From Neovahlkampfia damariscottae (Eukaryota > Heterolobosea > Selenaionea > Neovahlkampfiida > Neovahlkampfiidae), in the NCBI GenBank assembly GCA_016618085.1, contig JABLTG010000274.1, positions 1 to 15,921 of the forward strand: DNA of 15,921 nucleotides, in the 5' to 3' direction. The position numbers and the translations under genes were made by a program. The notes under the pieces are model-generated. The model made no database searches and had not been told where the DNA came from. It worked only from the letters and a program-made list of their open reading frames with translations. Each line of letters starts with the position of its first letter. The stretch's first letter is position 1. This document shows positions 1 through 7,271 of this stretch, piece by piece.

Positions 1-287
1 TGGGAACATTTAATCGTTGATAAAAAAAAATTCATATTTCTTTTCCAACATTTAATAAATCCAATCACATTTTTGAAAGTTGTTTTTGATGTTCATTGAG
101 ATTATCTTCGTCCAACTCAAAGTTTTTCTATATCAATCAATTAGATTACTCTCATCTTAAAAAAAAAGGATTTAACAGTCGTCAATGTGTGATGCTTTCC
201 ATGATAGAATAATCTTTTATCTAAATTATCTAGTTGTTTAGAAATGTATTCATAAGAAGCTTTAAAATCAGCTTTGTTTGTTGTCAT
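1..287 (-). CDS. Probable HD-domain protein, 5' part, runs off left edge
   Basis: Exon 1 spans 287-177 (37 codons). A 49-nt GT-AG intron (176-128, with CTAAT near its 3' end) joins in phase 0 to an exon starting at 127. The joined protein begins MTTNKADFKASYEY and contains a YHGKHHT motif at about residues 28-34, resembling the YHN..HT start of HD-superfamily metal-dependent phosphohydrolases. The following charged stretch (KNFELDEDNLNEHQ) is where that family has a helix leading to the HD pair. The HD pair would lie beyond the window, so the family call rests on one motif. After about position 67 the frame meets TGA; I could not place the next splice site. Two sense CCAAT boxes (326-330, 343-347) lie 40-60 bp upstream of the ATG, as for other genes here. 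It could be a decayed copy. Confidence 0.35.
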
Positions 288-466
288 CTCTTTCTTTTCT
301 GTTTTTATTTTTAGAAAATGATTTCATTGGTCGTTTGATATTATTGGACAAGTATATACAAATTATTAATATCAAAAAAAAAGAAAAAAAACTACCAATT
401 TAGAAGTATTTCATATATGGAATTTTGGAGCATGAATAACCATCTTTTTCTGCTATGCATTATCAT
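288..466. other. Intergenic, promoter side of the left-edge gene
   Basis: AT-rich spacer with two CCAAT boxes on the reverse strand (plus-strand ATTGG at 326-330 and 343-347) and an A-rich run around 374-391. No ORF or RNA gene seen. Confidence 0.4.
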
Positions 467-520
467 TTGGTTCATTTTAGAAAGTAGTAAGCCACATCAT
501 CATTTCTTCATCTAAAAATG

Positions 521-526
521 AAAAAA
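521..526 (-). terminator. Pol III T-run terminator of 5S copy 1
   Basis: Six consecutive T residues on the reverse strand immediately after the 5S 3' end. Copies 2 and 3 have T7 (10826-10832) and T6 (15788-15793) in the same place. Confidence 0.85.
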
Positions 527-644
527 GCTTACAACACTCCCGGTTCCCAGGTGGTCTCCCACCCTAGTACTAGGAGAGCCTGTAGGAGTTTAACTTCGCA
601 AATCGGACGGGATGCGGTGTATTCTCCTAAGTATGGCCGTAAGC
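527..644 (-). rRNA. 5S ribosomal RNA, copy 1
   Basis: The 118-nt gene starts GCTTACGGCCATAC and ends GAGTGTTGTAAGC, so its ends pair as the 5S helix I. The internal control region shows the usual 5S pattern (AAGTTAAACTCC, then CTAGTACTAGGGTGGGAGAC, then CACCTGGGAACC). It is identical along all 118 nt to the copies at 10708-10825 and 15670-15787. On its own strand it is followed directly by six T residues (521-526), a Pol III terminator. The TATAAAGTAG-type motif lies just upstream. Confidence 0.96.
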
Positions 645-672
645 GAAGATCCTACTTTATAAAATGAACCAA
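645..672 (-). promoter_or_regulatory. 5S upstream motif, copy 1
   Basis: On the reverse strand GGTTCATTTTATAAAGTAG precedes the 5S gene, followed by GATCTTC. The same motif precedes copy 2 and, with TATAAA changed to TAGAGA, copy 3. The TATAAA is about 12-17 nt before the mature 5' end, closer than a usual Pol III TATA box, so a promoter role is inferred from conservation only. Confidence 0.45.
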
Positions 673-792
673 CTTTTACTTCAAATGCTCCATTTAATTC
701 AAGAGTGGTTGCTCCTTGATCTGAACATGATGTAGTAACTGTTAAAGATCAAGGATAAAACTCAATAAGACTACAAGAAGCAATGTCTTCAT
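660..792 (-). pseudogene. Broken signal-peptide ORF, frameshifted
   Basis: The reverse-strand ATG at 792 starts the same reading frame as the ORF at 15521 (MKTLLLVVLLSFILG, a classic signal peptide core). One G is missing near position 749 relative to the right-hand copy (CCTTGATC instead of CCTTGGATC), which shifts the frame right after the hydrophobic stretch. Downstream the coding similarity runs straight into the 5S upstream motif, so the gene is also truncated at its 3' end. Both copies end at the same point, so truncation came before duplication. Confidence 0.75.
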
Positions 793-1057
793 TTTTTGTT
801 TTTTTCCCTCATACAACGTTTTTCATTCTGGAAAATAATGATAAGTATGGTGTTGTGTGACTTGTTCCATGTAATGGTAAATATTCATTTGGAATTATGA
901 TACTATTTAAAAATATTGTCTTCACCTTCAGTTAATGAAAATGAACAAAACATTTCTGTAAAAACCTATTCACAGCTTCTTTTTAAGATTGACTAGTCTT
1001 CGGATCAAAATCATCAAATTGTTTTAAAATACCTTCAGCTTCAGTATAAAAATTTTT
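793..1057 (-). pseudogene. Decayed remnant of the small basic ORF and upstream coding-like sequence
   Basis: Reverse-strand translation gives NEYLPLHGTSHTTPYLSLFS and then MKNVV before a stop, the same C-terminal end as the 57-aa ORF at 15331-15504 (one I to L change). Further upstream another frame reads TEAEGILKQFDDFDPKTSQS, stop, KEAVNRFLQKCF, stop: coding-like but interrupted. Outside the shared arm (beyond 889) it no longer matches the right-hand copy. I do not recognise the family. Confidence 0.5.
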
Positions 1058-1076
1058 TCAGTGGTATCCAATCAAA

Positions 1077-2570
1077 ATGCAAAATGTTGAATCACTGAAG
1101 AGGTTGTTGAGTTTTTTTCCAATCACCAAAATCATTCAAAAACAGGAAAATAAAGAAACAGATTTAGAAAATGTGGAGATCATTAAGAACGAAGGAGAAT
1201 TCTATTTTGAAAAATTTTCAGTCAAACTTTTTAAAGATTTTTTTTCTTTAGAAAAGTTCTTCACATTGTTCACAGATGAATATTTGTCAAATATTTACAT
1301 TGAAAAGATCACTGTGAGTTTTCATGAGTTATCAATTGATTTGGAAAATAGAAGTGAATTTGAAAAAATGATATTGAAAGGAATTAAATTAAGATTGATG
1401 GAATGTCATGAATCCACTTTGTTTTACAGTTTAAAACATTGTAAAGTTGATAATATTGATAAATTTGTTCAAAAACAAAAAATAGTTCATGAGAAATTCA
1501 TCTCAAGATATACAAATAGATATTATGATAGGTATGACTCAAAATGTGATTTTCAGATCAGTTACAGACTGAAAAATAATGAAATGGTATTATTAGAGCA
1601 CTTTAAAGGTGAATATATCTCAAAACAAATTGTGGAATTTTCATCACTTGATGATGTTTTTGAACGATTTGGAATCAAAAAATCCAAAATATGTGGGTCA
1701 ATTAAAAAAGAAAATGATGGCTATATTCACTCAAATATTATAATATATGAATCCATTACATCATTAAAATTCAAAAAAATATCCTTGAACTGCAACGTGA
1801 GACTTGTTATTGGAAATTTAAAGTTAATTTTAAAACAAGCAGAAATTAGCAAATTTGCAAACTATTTTACGTTTGAGATTGATGAATTAGAAGTAGGAAA
1901 TTCATTAATAAAAATGAAAGAAAGTAAATCAAGAATTAACACAATCAATAGAATCGACTATCAAAATTTAAAAATTTCAGATTTTTATCTCTCCACTAAG
2001 GTGGAAATGTTAAAGAAATTTCCAAGTATAATTCAACAATTTCCATGTAAAATTCTATCAAATTCCGTATTGAATGATGATTTAACAATCAAATCATCTA
2101 CCACGGATCTAATTGAAATTAAAATTCCTTTTGGAAAAATCATCGTCAAGAGTCAGGGATATGAATATCATGATTTTAAATTTGAATTAAATGACCACGA
2201 AGTAGGTTTTAAATTTGATAATTTGGACAATGGTGATTTAAAATCATCCTCTTTGGATATCAAAGATAATTGTTTAAGAGCAATGAGTGTAGTGGACAAT
2301 TTAGGATTCAAAAATGATTCCTTCAAAAAATATATCTTCCAATTTGAAATTGAAAAAGTAAGTTTTAAGGATACTGGCTTTTTGGAGTACAAAGGGAAAT
2401 TCCAATCAAACGATTTAATTTTTAGAATTCCACTGCATACTCGAAATGTTCCAGAGTTATTTGTGAACAACTTATTCAATTCGTTCTTTGAAAAGATTAC
2501 TATTTTATCATTAAATTTAAAATCAAATTTGAAAAAGTTACAAGACATCACTTTCCACTTTGAATATTGA
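1077..2570 (+). CDS. Hypothetical protein, 497 aa, single exon
   Basis: Uninterrupted ATG-to-TGA frame of 497 codons. No signal peptide, no strong membrane segment and no motif I can name. The protein is rich in K, I, F, N and alternates short amphipathic beta-like strands, e.g. IYIEKITVSFHELSIDLEN near residue 75-93, and KISLNCNVRLVIGNLKLILK near 237-256. Such strand patterns occur in VPS13/ATG2-type lipid-transfer proteins, but no chorein signature is visible, so I do not assign it. A CCAAT box lies only 9 bp before the ATG (1068-1072), implying a very short 5' leader or an upstream unannotated exon. It is divergent from the 5S/pseudogene block. It is the only gene here ending in TGA (TGATGA). 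Confidence 0.8.
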   Translation: MQNVESLKRLLSFFPITKIIQKQENKETDLENVEIIKNEGEFYFEKFSVKLFKDFFSLEKFFTLFTDEYLSNIYIEKITVSFHELSIDLENRSEFEKMILKGIKLRLMECHESTLFYSLKHCKVDNIDKFVQKQKIVHEKFISRYTNRYYDRYDSKCDFQISYRLKNNEMVLLEHFKGEYISKQIVEFSSLDDVFERFGIKKSKICGSIKKENDGYIHSNIIIYESITSLKFKKISLNCNVRLVIGNLKLILKQAEISKFANYFTFEIDELEVGNSLIKMKESKSRINTINRIDYQNLKISDFYLSTKVEMLKKFPSIIQQFPCKILSNSVLNDDLTIKSSTTDLIEIKIPFGKIIVKSQGYEYHDFKFELNDHEVGFKFDNLDNGDLKSSSLDIKDNCLRAMSVVDNLGFKNDSFKKYIFQFEIEKVSFKDTGFLEYKGKFQSNDLIFRIPLHTRNVPELFVNNLFNSFFEKITILSLNLKSNLKKLQDITFHFEY

Positions 2571-2704
2571 TGATTGTTTTTGATTCGTTCAAAAATTTAG
2601 TAAATTTTATTATAATTTTTAAGAATTTTTTGAATATTTTTTTCATTTTTTTTTTTTACATTTGATGACTCGACCATTTGACCAATAAAAAAAAACCGTT
2701 GTAA

Positions 2705-3565
2705 ATGAGAATTGACGACTTACTGACAGACGCTAGAAAAGTTTGTTCAAAAGAAAGAAAACTTTCTCAAACAGCAGTAACTAAAGACATTCCAAGATTA
2801 GCAAAGAAATTCGAAATATACGTCAACGAAAAAAAAATGCCAGTAAATGAAGATGATTCTTTAGAAATGGCTCTATACAATATTTTAAAAATTTTAGGAA
2901 AAGAATTACAAGGAATCAATTTAGATAAAGAAGAGTTTTTCAAAAAAGTGACCAACACCTCTAGTCATTTCGCTCTAACAGATTATATTCTCGAAAAATT
3001 TGGAGAAACAGGAATAACTACAACTGTACTTAAATCATGTCATCAAGGTTTAGTTGGATCTTGTTTATATAAATTAAAATCAACACTCATAAAAGATAAA
3101 GTTGATGTTCCTATTAAAGACGTACGTGGTGCTTGGAAGATTTTTATAAAAATTAAAAAAGACAAGAATAATAATATCACATTTATTTCAACAACACACG
3201 AAAGACAAGAATATGTGTATGATAAAGTTCCTTCAACAGCAGATTACATTAATTACTTTAGAGTTATTTGGGAATTTGTTTCTATTTATAACTTAAAAAC
3301 TTTTGATATTGAAAAAGTTGAAATGAATTTAAAAGGAATTGAATATGAACAAAAAGAGTTTATTCAAGGTGCCAAGGATAAAGCTAATTATATTCGTCAA
3401 ATTTTTAATAATTCAAAAAATAATATTGATCACTCATTTGATCCAAAATGGTTGAATCAAAAAAAAAGAAATGAGTTTTGGATGAAAATATTTGCAATTA
3501 CAACAATTATTTTAACTATTTTATCAATCATTTTTTTGGTTTATAAATTTTTGTACTCTAAATAA
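2705..3565 (+). CDS. Hypothetical tail-anchored protein, 286 aa
   Basis: Single-exon frame with an N-terminal helical, charged region (MRIDDLLTDARKVCSKERKL), a middle alpha/beta section around residues 140-220 (GAWKIFIKIKKDKNNNITFI and later YFRVIWEFVSIYNLKTFDIE), and one hydrophobic segment close to the C-terminus (about residues 261-282, IFAITTIILTILSIIFLVYKF) followed by YSK. That places the bulk in the cytosol with a C-terminal anchor, probably ER, mitochondrial outer membrane or endosomal. No family recognised. CCAAT at 2682-2686 lies 23 bp before the ATG inside TTGACCAATAAAAAAA, a string also found at 9331-9346. It is convergent with the Mad3 gene; only 6 bp separate the two stop codons. 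Confidence 0.8.
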   Translation: MRIDDLLTDARKVCSKERKLSQTAVTKDIPRLAKKFEIYVNEKKMPVNEDDSLEMALYNILKILGKELQGINLDKEEFFKKVTNTSSHFALTDYILEKFGETGITTTVLKSCHQGLVGSCLYKLKSTLIKDKVDVPIKDVRGAWKIFIKIKKDKNNNITFISTTHERQEYVYDKVPSTADYINYFRVIWEFVSIYNLKTFDIEKVEMNLKGIEYEQKEFIQGAKDKANYIRQIFNNSKNNIDHSFDPKWLNQKKRNEFWMKIFAITTIILTILSIIFLVYKFLYSK

Positions 3566-3576
3566 AAAATTTTATT
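3561..3576. terminator. Shared bidirectional polyadenylation signal
   Basis: AATAAAAAATTTTATT is near-palindromic and carries AATAAA on the forward strand (3561-3566, overlapping the TAA of the 286-aa gene) and on the reverse strand (3576-3571, overlapping the TAA of the Mad3 gene). Each transcript must therefore be cleaved inside or beyond the other gene's coding end, so 3' ends overlap. Confidence 0.6.
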
Positions 3577-4755
3577 TTTTTACAAATTTCAATGGATTTT
3601 TTCTTAATTCTTCATAGAGTGACTCTTTACTTTCCTTCTTTAAAGCTTTTGAATTTTTAGTTTCCATCATTTCCATATCATCATTTTCATCAGTATCTTC
3701 AAATATTTTGAAATGAATTTTTTCAACCGTCTTTTTTGGACCAGTTTGTTTGATTTGATGAGATGTCCATTTTTCAGCATTTCCAACATTTTCTTTTTTC
3801 TTTTCTTTTTCACTTGCTAATGTTTTGATTTTCTTTGATTTGATAAATTCATCTTCAAAAGATAATCTCTTCTTGTTGGTGATTGGATTTTCATTCTCTT
3901 CATAAATTTTAAAGTTGGTCTTGGATGAGGTTTTTCCAAGTTTTTTAATTGGTTGATTATTTAACATCATTTGAGGTATAGCTGTTCCTGGTGTTGAATT
4001 TGAAACATTTCTAAGTCCAGTTTTTGCTTCATGTGATGACAAAGAATTGAAAACTTTTCTTGTTGGTTTTTTTGGTTGAACTGGCATCTTTGGTTTCACA
4101 TTTGACATTTTTAACTTATCACGAAGTTTGTTCATTTCTCTTTGTTGAAAATGTTGTTGTGCTTTTTTCAAAACGTCCATTGGTTGTGCTTGAATTTTGA
4201 TTCCTTTATCAATGACTTTATCAGCTGAATTTGAATCACCTGTTTCTTCCAAGTAACAAGCCCATTCAATATACAATGAAGCATTTAACACACCAACTTG
4301 ATGTTGATATAAATATGGATAAATGTCAACTGGATCTGAACACAAATCTGCCTTTGTTCAATTTAGTTTTTTTTTTTTTTTTTTTTTACATATTTGAGCC
4401 AAAGATTGAGATACATTGAATCATTTTTATATTTTTCATTTTCAATGAATTCTCTTGTGCATCTTTCAATTACAGGTATAATATCACTTTGTTCTCCTAA
4501 TGAAGGATAATTGTCTTCAATCCATCTGATATATTCTAACCAAAGATTAAGAGGATCTTCTCCTTCATAATTTTCAATTTTTTCTTCCCATTTTGTTCTT
4601 TCAAAATTAATTTTTTTGTTTGAAAATGGATCAACTGTTCCTGAATTGTTGGAGAGTGTTTGAAAGGCTTGTCTGTGTTTTCCTGGATGTCTTCCTTTCT
4701 TTAGTGGTTGAAAATTTTCTTTTAAACCTTCCCAAGTTGGTACTTCTGTATTCAT
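3572..4755 (-). CDS. mad3: Mad3/BubR1 spindle-checkpoint protein (two exons)
   Basis: Exon 1 4755-4390 (122 codons), 38-nt intron 4389-4352 (GTAAAA...CAAAG), exon 2 4351-3572; phase 0; 381 aa. The splice restores WLKYADLCSDPVDIYPYLYQ, the Mad3/BUB1 N-terminal TPR domain (about residues 25-190, continuing to LYIEWACYLEETGDSNSADK and GIKIQAQP). It inhibits Cdc20-APC/C as part of the mitotic checkpoint complex. An N-terminal KEN box is at residues 12-14 in GLKENFQPLKKGR, the canonical site. The C-terminal half carries FKIYEE (269-274), a second KEN (308-310) and FKIFED (336-341), matching the ABBA-KEN-ABBA cassette known from BubR1/Mad3. No kinase domain follows, so it is the Mad3-type product rather than Bub1. 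I see no convincing GLEBS (Bub3-binding) motif. The tail is basic and disordered. Donor is followed by about 21 A residues. Confidence 0.93.
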
Positions 4756-4820
4756 TGTTGTAGTTTCTTTTGTTTGGTTAGTTGTAAATTACCGTTACAA
4801 AAGAAGTGGGAGAATATATA

Positions 4821-4852
4821 ATTGGTTGAAAAATTGGTCGACACATTATTGG
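4821..4852 (-). promoter_or_regulatory. Triple CCAAT promoter of the Mad3 gene
   Basis: Three ATTGG pentamers (4821-4825, 4833-4837, 4848-4852) read as CCAAT on the gene strand, 66-97 bp upstream of the ATG, next to a TATATAATT stretch (plus TATATA at 4815-4820). The cluster is the densest in the window. Confidence 0.45.
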
Positions 4853-5020
4853 TTAAAATTAGGTCCAAAAAAAATGAGGAGAGACAACACATTTAAAGGA
4901 AAAATGCATTTTAGAAAAGAATTTAAAAGTCAATGGTTCAAATGAGATCAGAAACACTCCATCAACTGAACAAGCAACTTGAATTTTCCTTAATTTTTGA
5001 ATGTTAATAAATTGAAAGTT

Positions 5021-6086
5021 TTAATCTTCATCTTCAACATATTCTTCAACTGAAGTAACATCAATTTCATCAAAATTTTCAGGATCTTCTTCTTGTTCCA
5101 TTTTTTTTTGATAAAAATTTTTAAATTCTTCACTTGTCAAAAATTTTGAATATTCTTCAATTTGCAACATAACTGAAACTTTTTTCAAAGTTTCTTGAAA
5201 GAAATTTTTTGGAATTTCTCTTTGAAGTTCTAATAGTTCTTCACACTCTTTTTCACAATTTTTTTTTACATCATCTTTTATATTTAATTCATTTGAGGAG
5301 CCAATTTTAAAATATACAGAAATAATTTGTTGAGCAAGTTCATGTCTACGTTCTTTGTCTTGTTCATTTTCAAATTCTTTTGCTGCTCTATAAAAGTTGA
5401 AATTCTCACAACAGAATAATTTTTCTAAACACTTTTTGAAATATTCTGAACACATTTGGTCATTTATACAAAATTCAAAAGGAAACTTTTCACTTAACTC
5501 TTTTTAAAAAGAAAATTAATTTTTTTTTTTTTTTTTTTAAAACTAACCTTCTAGTGAAGGCAATTTGACATCACGTATAACAGTGTCATCAAATTGCATC
5601 AGTACATGTGAAGAATCAGAACTTTTTTCACTCAAATGTGGTGACTTTGGTGTAGCACTTCCGCCAAATAGACTCCTAACTGACATTAAAGATTTTCGTT
5701 TTCTGTTTGCACTTTCTGCTGAGTCTGCATCACTTAAATCAGGTGAAGTAATTCTTGAATTTGCTTTTGAAGACTTTGGTGAATTTCTTGGATTGAAAAA
5801 AGACTTCACCGCCAGAAGTGAATTCTCTGTGGTATCTTTTATTGAACTCATGGACCTTCTTTTGCTGTTATATTTTTCAATAACTCGTTGTTTCATTCGT
5901 GTCTGTGAACCTACTACATGAAGAGATTCTTCAGTTGTGTCTAAAATGCCCAAACCAACTGTGGCTGGAGTTTTGAATAACTCTGGTGACTTTGACCGTT
6001 TTCGTAATTTGAAACTCTTTTAATTATAAGTTTTAGTTCAGACTTACCTTTGATGTATTGCCAGTTTCTTCACCAGACTTTTTCAT
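5021..6086 (-). CDS. RGS-domain protein, 328 aa (three exons)
   Basis: Exons 6086-6048 (13 codons), 6016-5548 and 5499-5021, with introns of 31 nt (6047-6017, GTAAGT...AAAAG) and 48 nt (5547-5500, GTTAGT...AAAAAG). The second splice gives LEELSEKFPFEFCINDQMCS. The C-terminal half (about residues 171-300) has the RGS pattern: a hydrophobic first helix, then CCENFNFYRAAKEFENEQ (the E-N-x-x-F-Y core), then helices ending SKFLTSEEFKNFYQKK. RGS domains speed GTP hydrolysis by G-alpha subunits. The first half is Ser/Lys-rich and probably disordered, with two related motifs (SLLAVKSFFNPRNSPKSS and SLMSVRSLFGGSATPKSP) that look like repeated phosphorylation or docking sites. The last ~20 residues are acidic. 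No membrane segment. CCAAT sits 17 bp before the ATG (6103-6107). Confidence 0.85.
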
Positions 6087-6198
6087 GATGGTTCTAACGT
6101 TGATTGGTTGGCTGAAATTGAATTGGATTAGCAATTTTAGAAGATTCACTACCTTGAAAGGGAAATTTCAAACACCAATTTTGGATTTAAAAAAAGTT

Positions 6199-7044
6199 TT
6201 ATTGAACTCCATTTCTTCCAAAAAGTTTCCCAATATAACGTTTAAAAGCATTTGGACAATTGACTACTCGAAATGAAACATCAGGATTTCCAGCTTTGAA
6301 AAAATAAGAAAAAAATTTAAAAAGTACTTCTCCAACCCCATGAAGAAAATAATTTACATCCTTCTTGCAATCTACTTGGTAAAGATCCACATCTTTTAAT
6401 ACAACCTCTTGTATCAGGAAAATCTTTATACCATGTTCCACAAATGAATGAATCTCTTTGATTTGTAAAAAGAGTGCCTGGTTTCTTTGCACAAACATTT
6501 GACAAAGACCATTGAGCATTGTCATATCCAGGTATAGCCAAATCCATGTGTAAGTTATTACCGCCACAACCACTTGATTCAGGTGGGCATCTGTTTTTCT
6601 TCATTACAACTGCTTTCCATTTTGCATTAACTATTTGCAGAGGTTTGAATTTGTTAAAAACGAACCTGAATTTGAATTTTCTATTAAAATACATTTTCCA
6701 CATCCTCCAATATCATCTTTTCCGCAACAGTTGTCCGGTAAACCGAGTTTTCTTGACAGAGCATCTGAAGGAGCTCCTACTATCCACATTTGCTCTCCAT
6801 ATATAGATCCACCATGTTTTTTTGGATCTTGTGGAGAATATCCAGGTGCTGCTATGTATTTTGTTGGATTCCACCTGTCAAAATTTTTTAATTTTTTTTT
6901 TTATAAAAACGGTTGTAGCGTTCTTGAATCACAAGCCATTCCGTTACAGTCCCAGAAATGAGTAGCCTTTAATGTTCCTTCCCAGTTTTCTGATCTAACT
7001 GACCAGAATAAAATTATGTAAATCAACAACAACTTTTTCAACAT
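6199..7044 (-). CDS. Secreted GH45 endoglucanase, 246 aa (four exons)
   Basis: Exons 7044-6911, 6874-6666, 6630-6328, 6293-6199; introns of 36, 35 and 34 nt, all GT-AG, phases 2, 1, 1. Residues 1-18 (MLKKLLLIYIILFWSVRS) form a signal peptide, so the enzyme is secreted or lysosomal. ATHFWDCNGMAC (residues 27-38) matches the GH45 signature around the catalytic base (D32 here; the usual R-Y of the motif is H-F). HMDLAIPG (142-149) carries the catalytic acid, D144, as in the H-F-D-L-A-I-P-G of the family, and GNPDVSFRVVNCP near 217-229 matches the conserved N-P-S-V-T-F-R-x-V-x-C-P end. About 14 cysteines suggest many disulfides. It hydrolyses beta-1,4-glucan internally, suiting a protist that digests plant or algal cellulose. 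No carbohydrate-binding module. The last intron donor (GTACTT) is the least certain junction. Confidence 0.88.
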
Positions 7045-7271
7045 TTCGAAATGATTGGATAATTCTACGTCTCAAAGTTTTTTCATTCTTTCATATTTAT
7101 GGTTCATCTTTAAACTTGGTATGATTCACTTTTATCTGCAATATATTTTCTTTCATTTTGTATTTCTGACTATCATGCACCAAAAAAAAAAACAAGTTTG
7201 ATTTTCAGAGGAACATTGATGTACATTTCTGTGAGTAAAAACACAAATTTTTTTTTCAAAAAATTTTTAAT
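7045..7271. other. Intergenic between GH45 and kelch genes
   Basis: 227 bp holding the GH45 promoter (CCAATCATTTC on the reverse strand, ATTGG at 7054-7058, 10 bp before the ATG) and the kelch 3' end. No further gene seen. Confidence 0.5.

Larger units (their letters stand above)
467..672 (-). mobile_element. 5S rRNA cassette bounded by 21-bp inverted repeats
   Basis: Positions 467-487 and 652-672 form an inverted repeat of 21 bp with one mismatch; core reading inward on the left is GGTTCATTTTAGAAAGTAG, and the right arm is its reverse complement with T for G. Between them lies a complete reverse-strand 5S rRNA gene (527-644). The right arm is also the conserved upstream motif of all three 5S copies, so its inverted duplicate on the far side is unexpected. 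Either this is a small terminal-inverted-repeat element carrying 5S, or the left arm is the orphan promoter of a lost head-to-head 5S gene. I see no clear target-site duplication, so the mobile reading is an inference. Confidence 0.4.
492..889 (-). repeat. Left arm of a ~398-bp inverted repeat (partner 15424-15822)
   Basis: On the reverse strand this matches 15424-15822 along its full length with roughly a dozen substitutions and one deleted base (about 97% by eye). It contains the end of a small ORF, the signal-peptide ORF, the upstream 5S motif, the 5S gene and about 35 bp after it. Similarity stops at the sequence GATGATGTGG on the 3' side, next to the left inverted repeat of the cassette. 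Confidence 0.9.

Noticed and set aside
2168-2551. 127-codon reverse-strand open frame
   Set aside because: Antisense shadow of the 497-aa gene; low-complexity composition and no motif.
1077-2570. VPS13/ATG2-like lipid-transfer protein
   Set aside because: Only a general beta-strand rhythm supports it; no chorein motif is visible, so it was left unnamed.
3572-4755. Bub1 kinase
   Set aside because: No kinase motifs follow the KEN/ABBA region and the frame ends at 381 aa.
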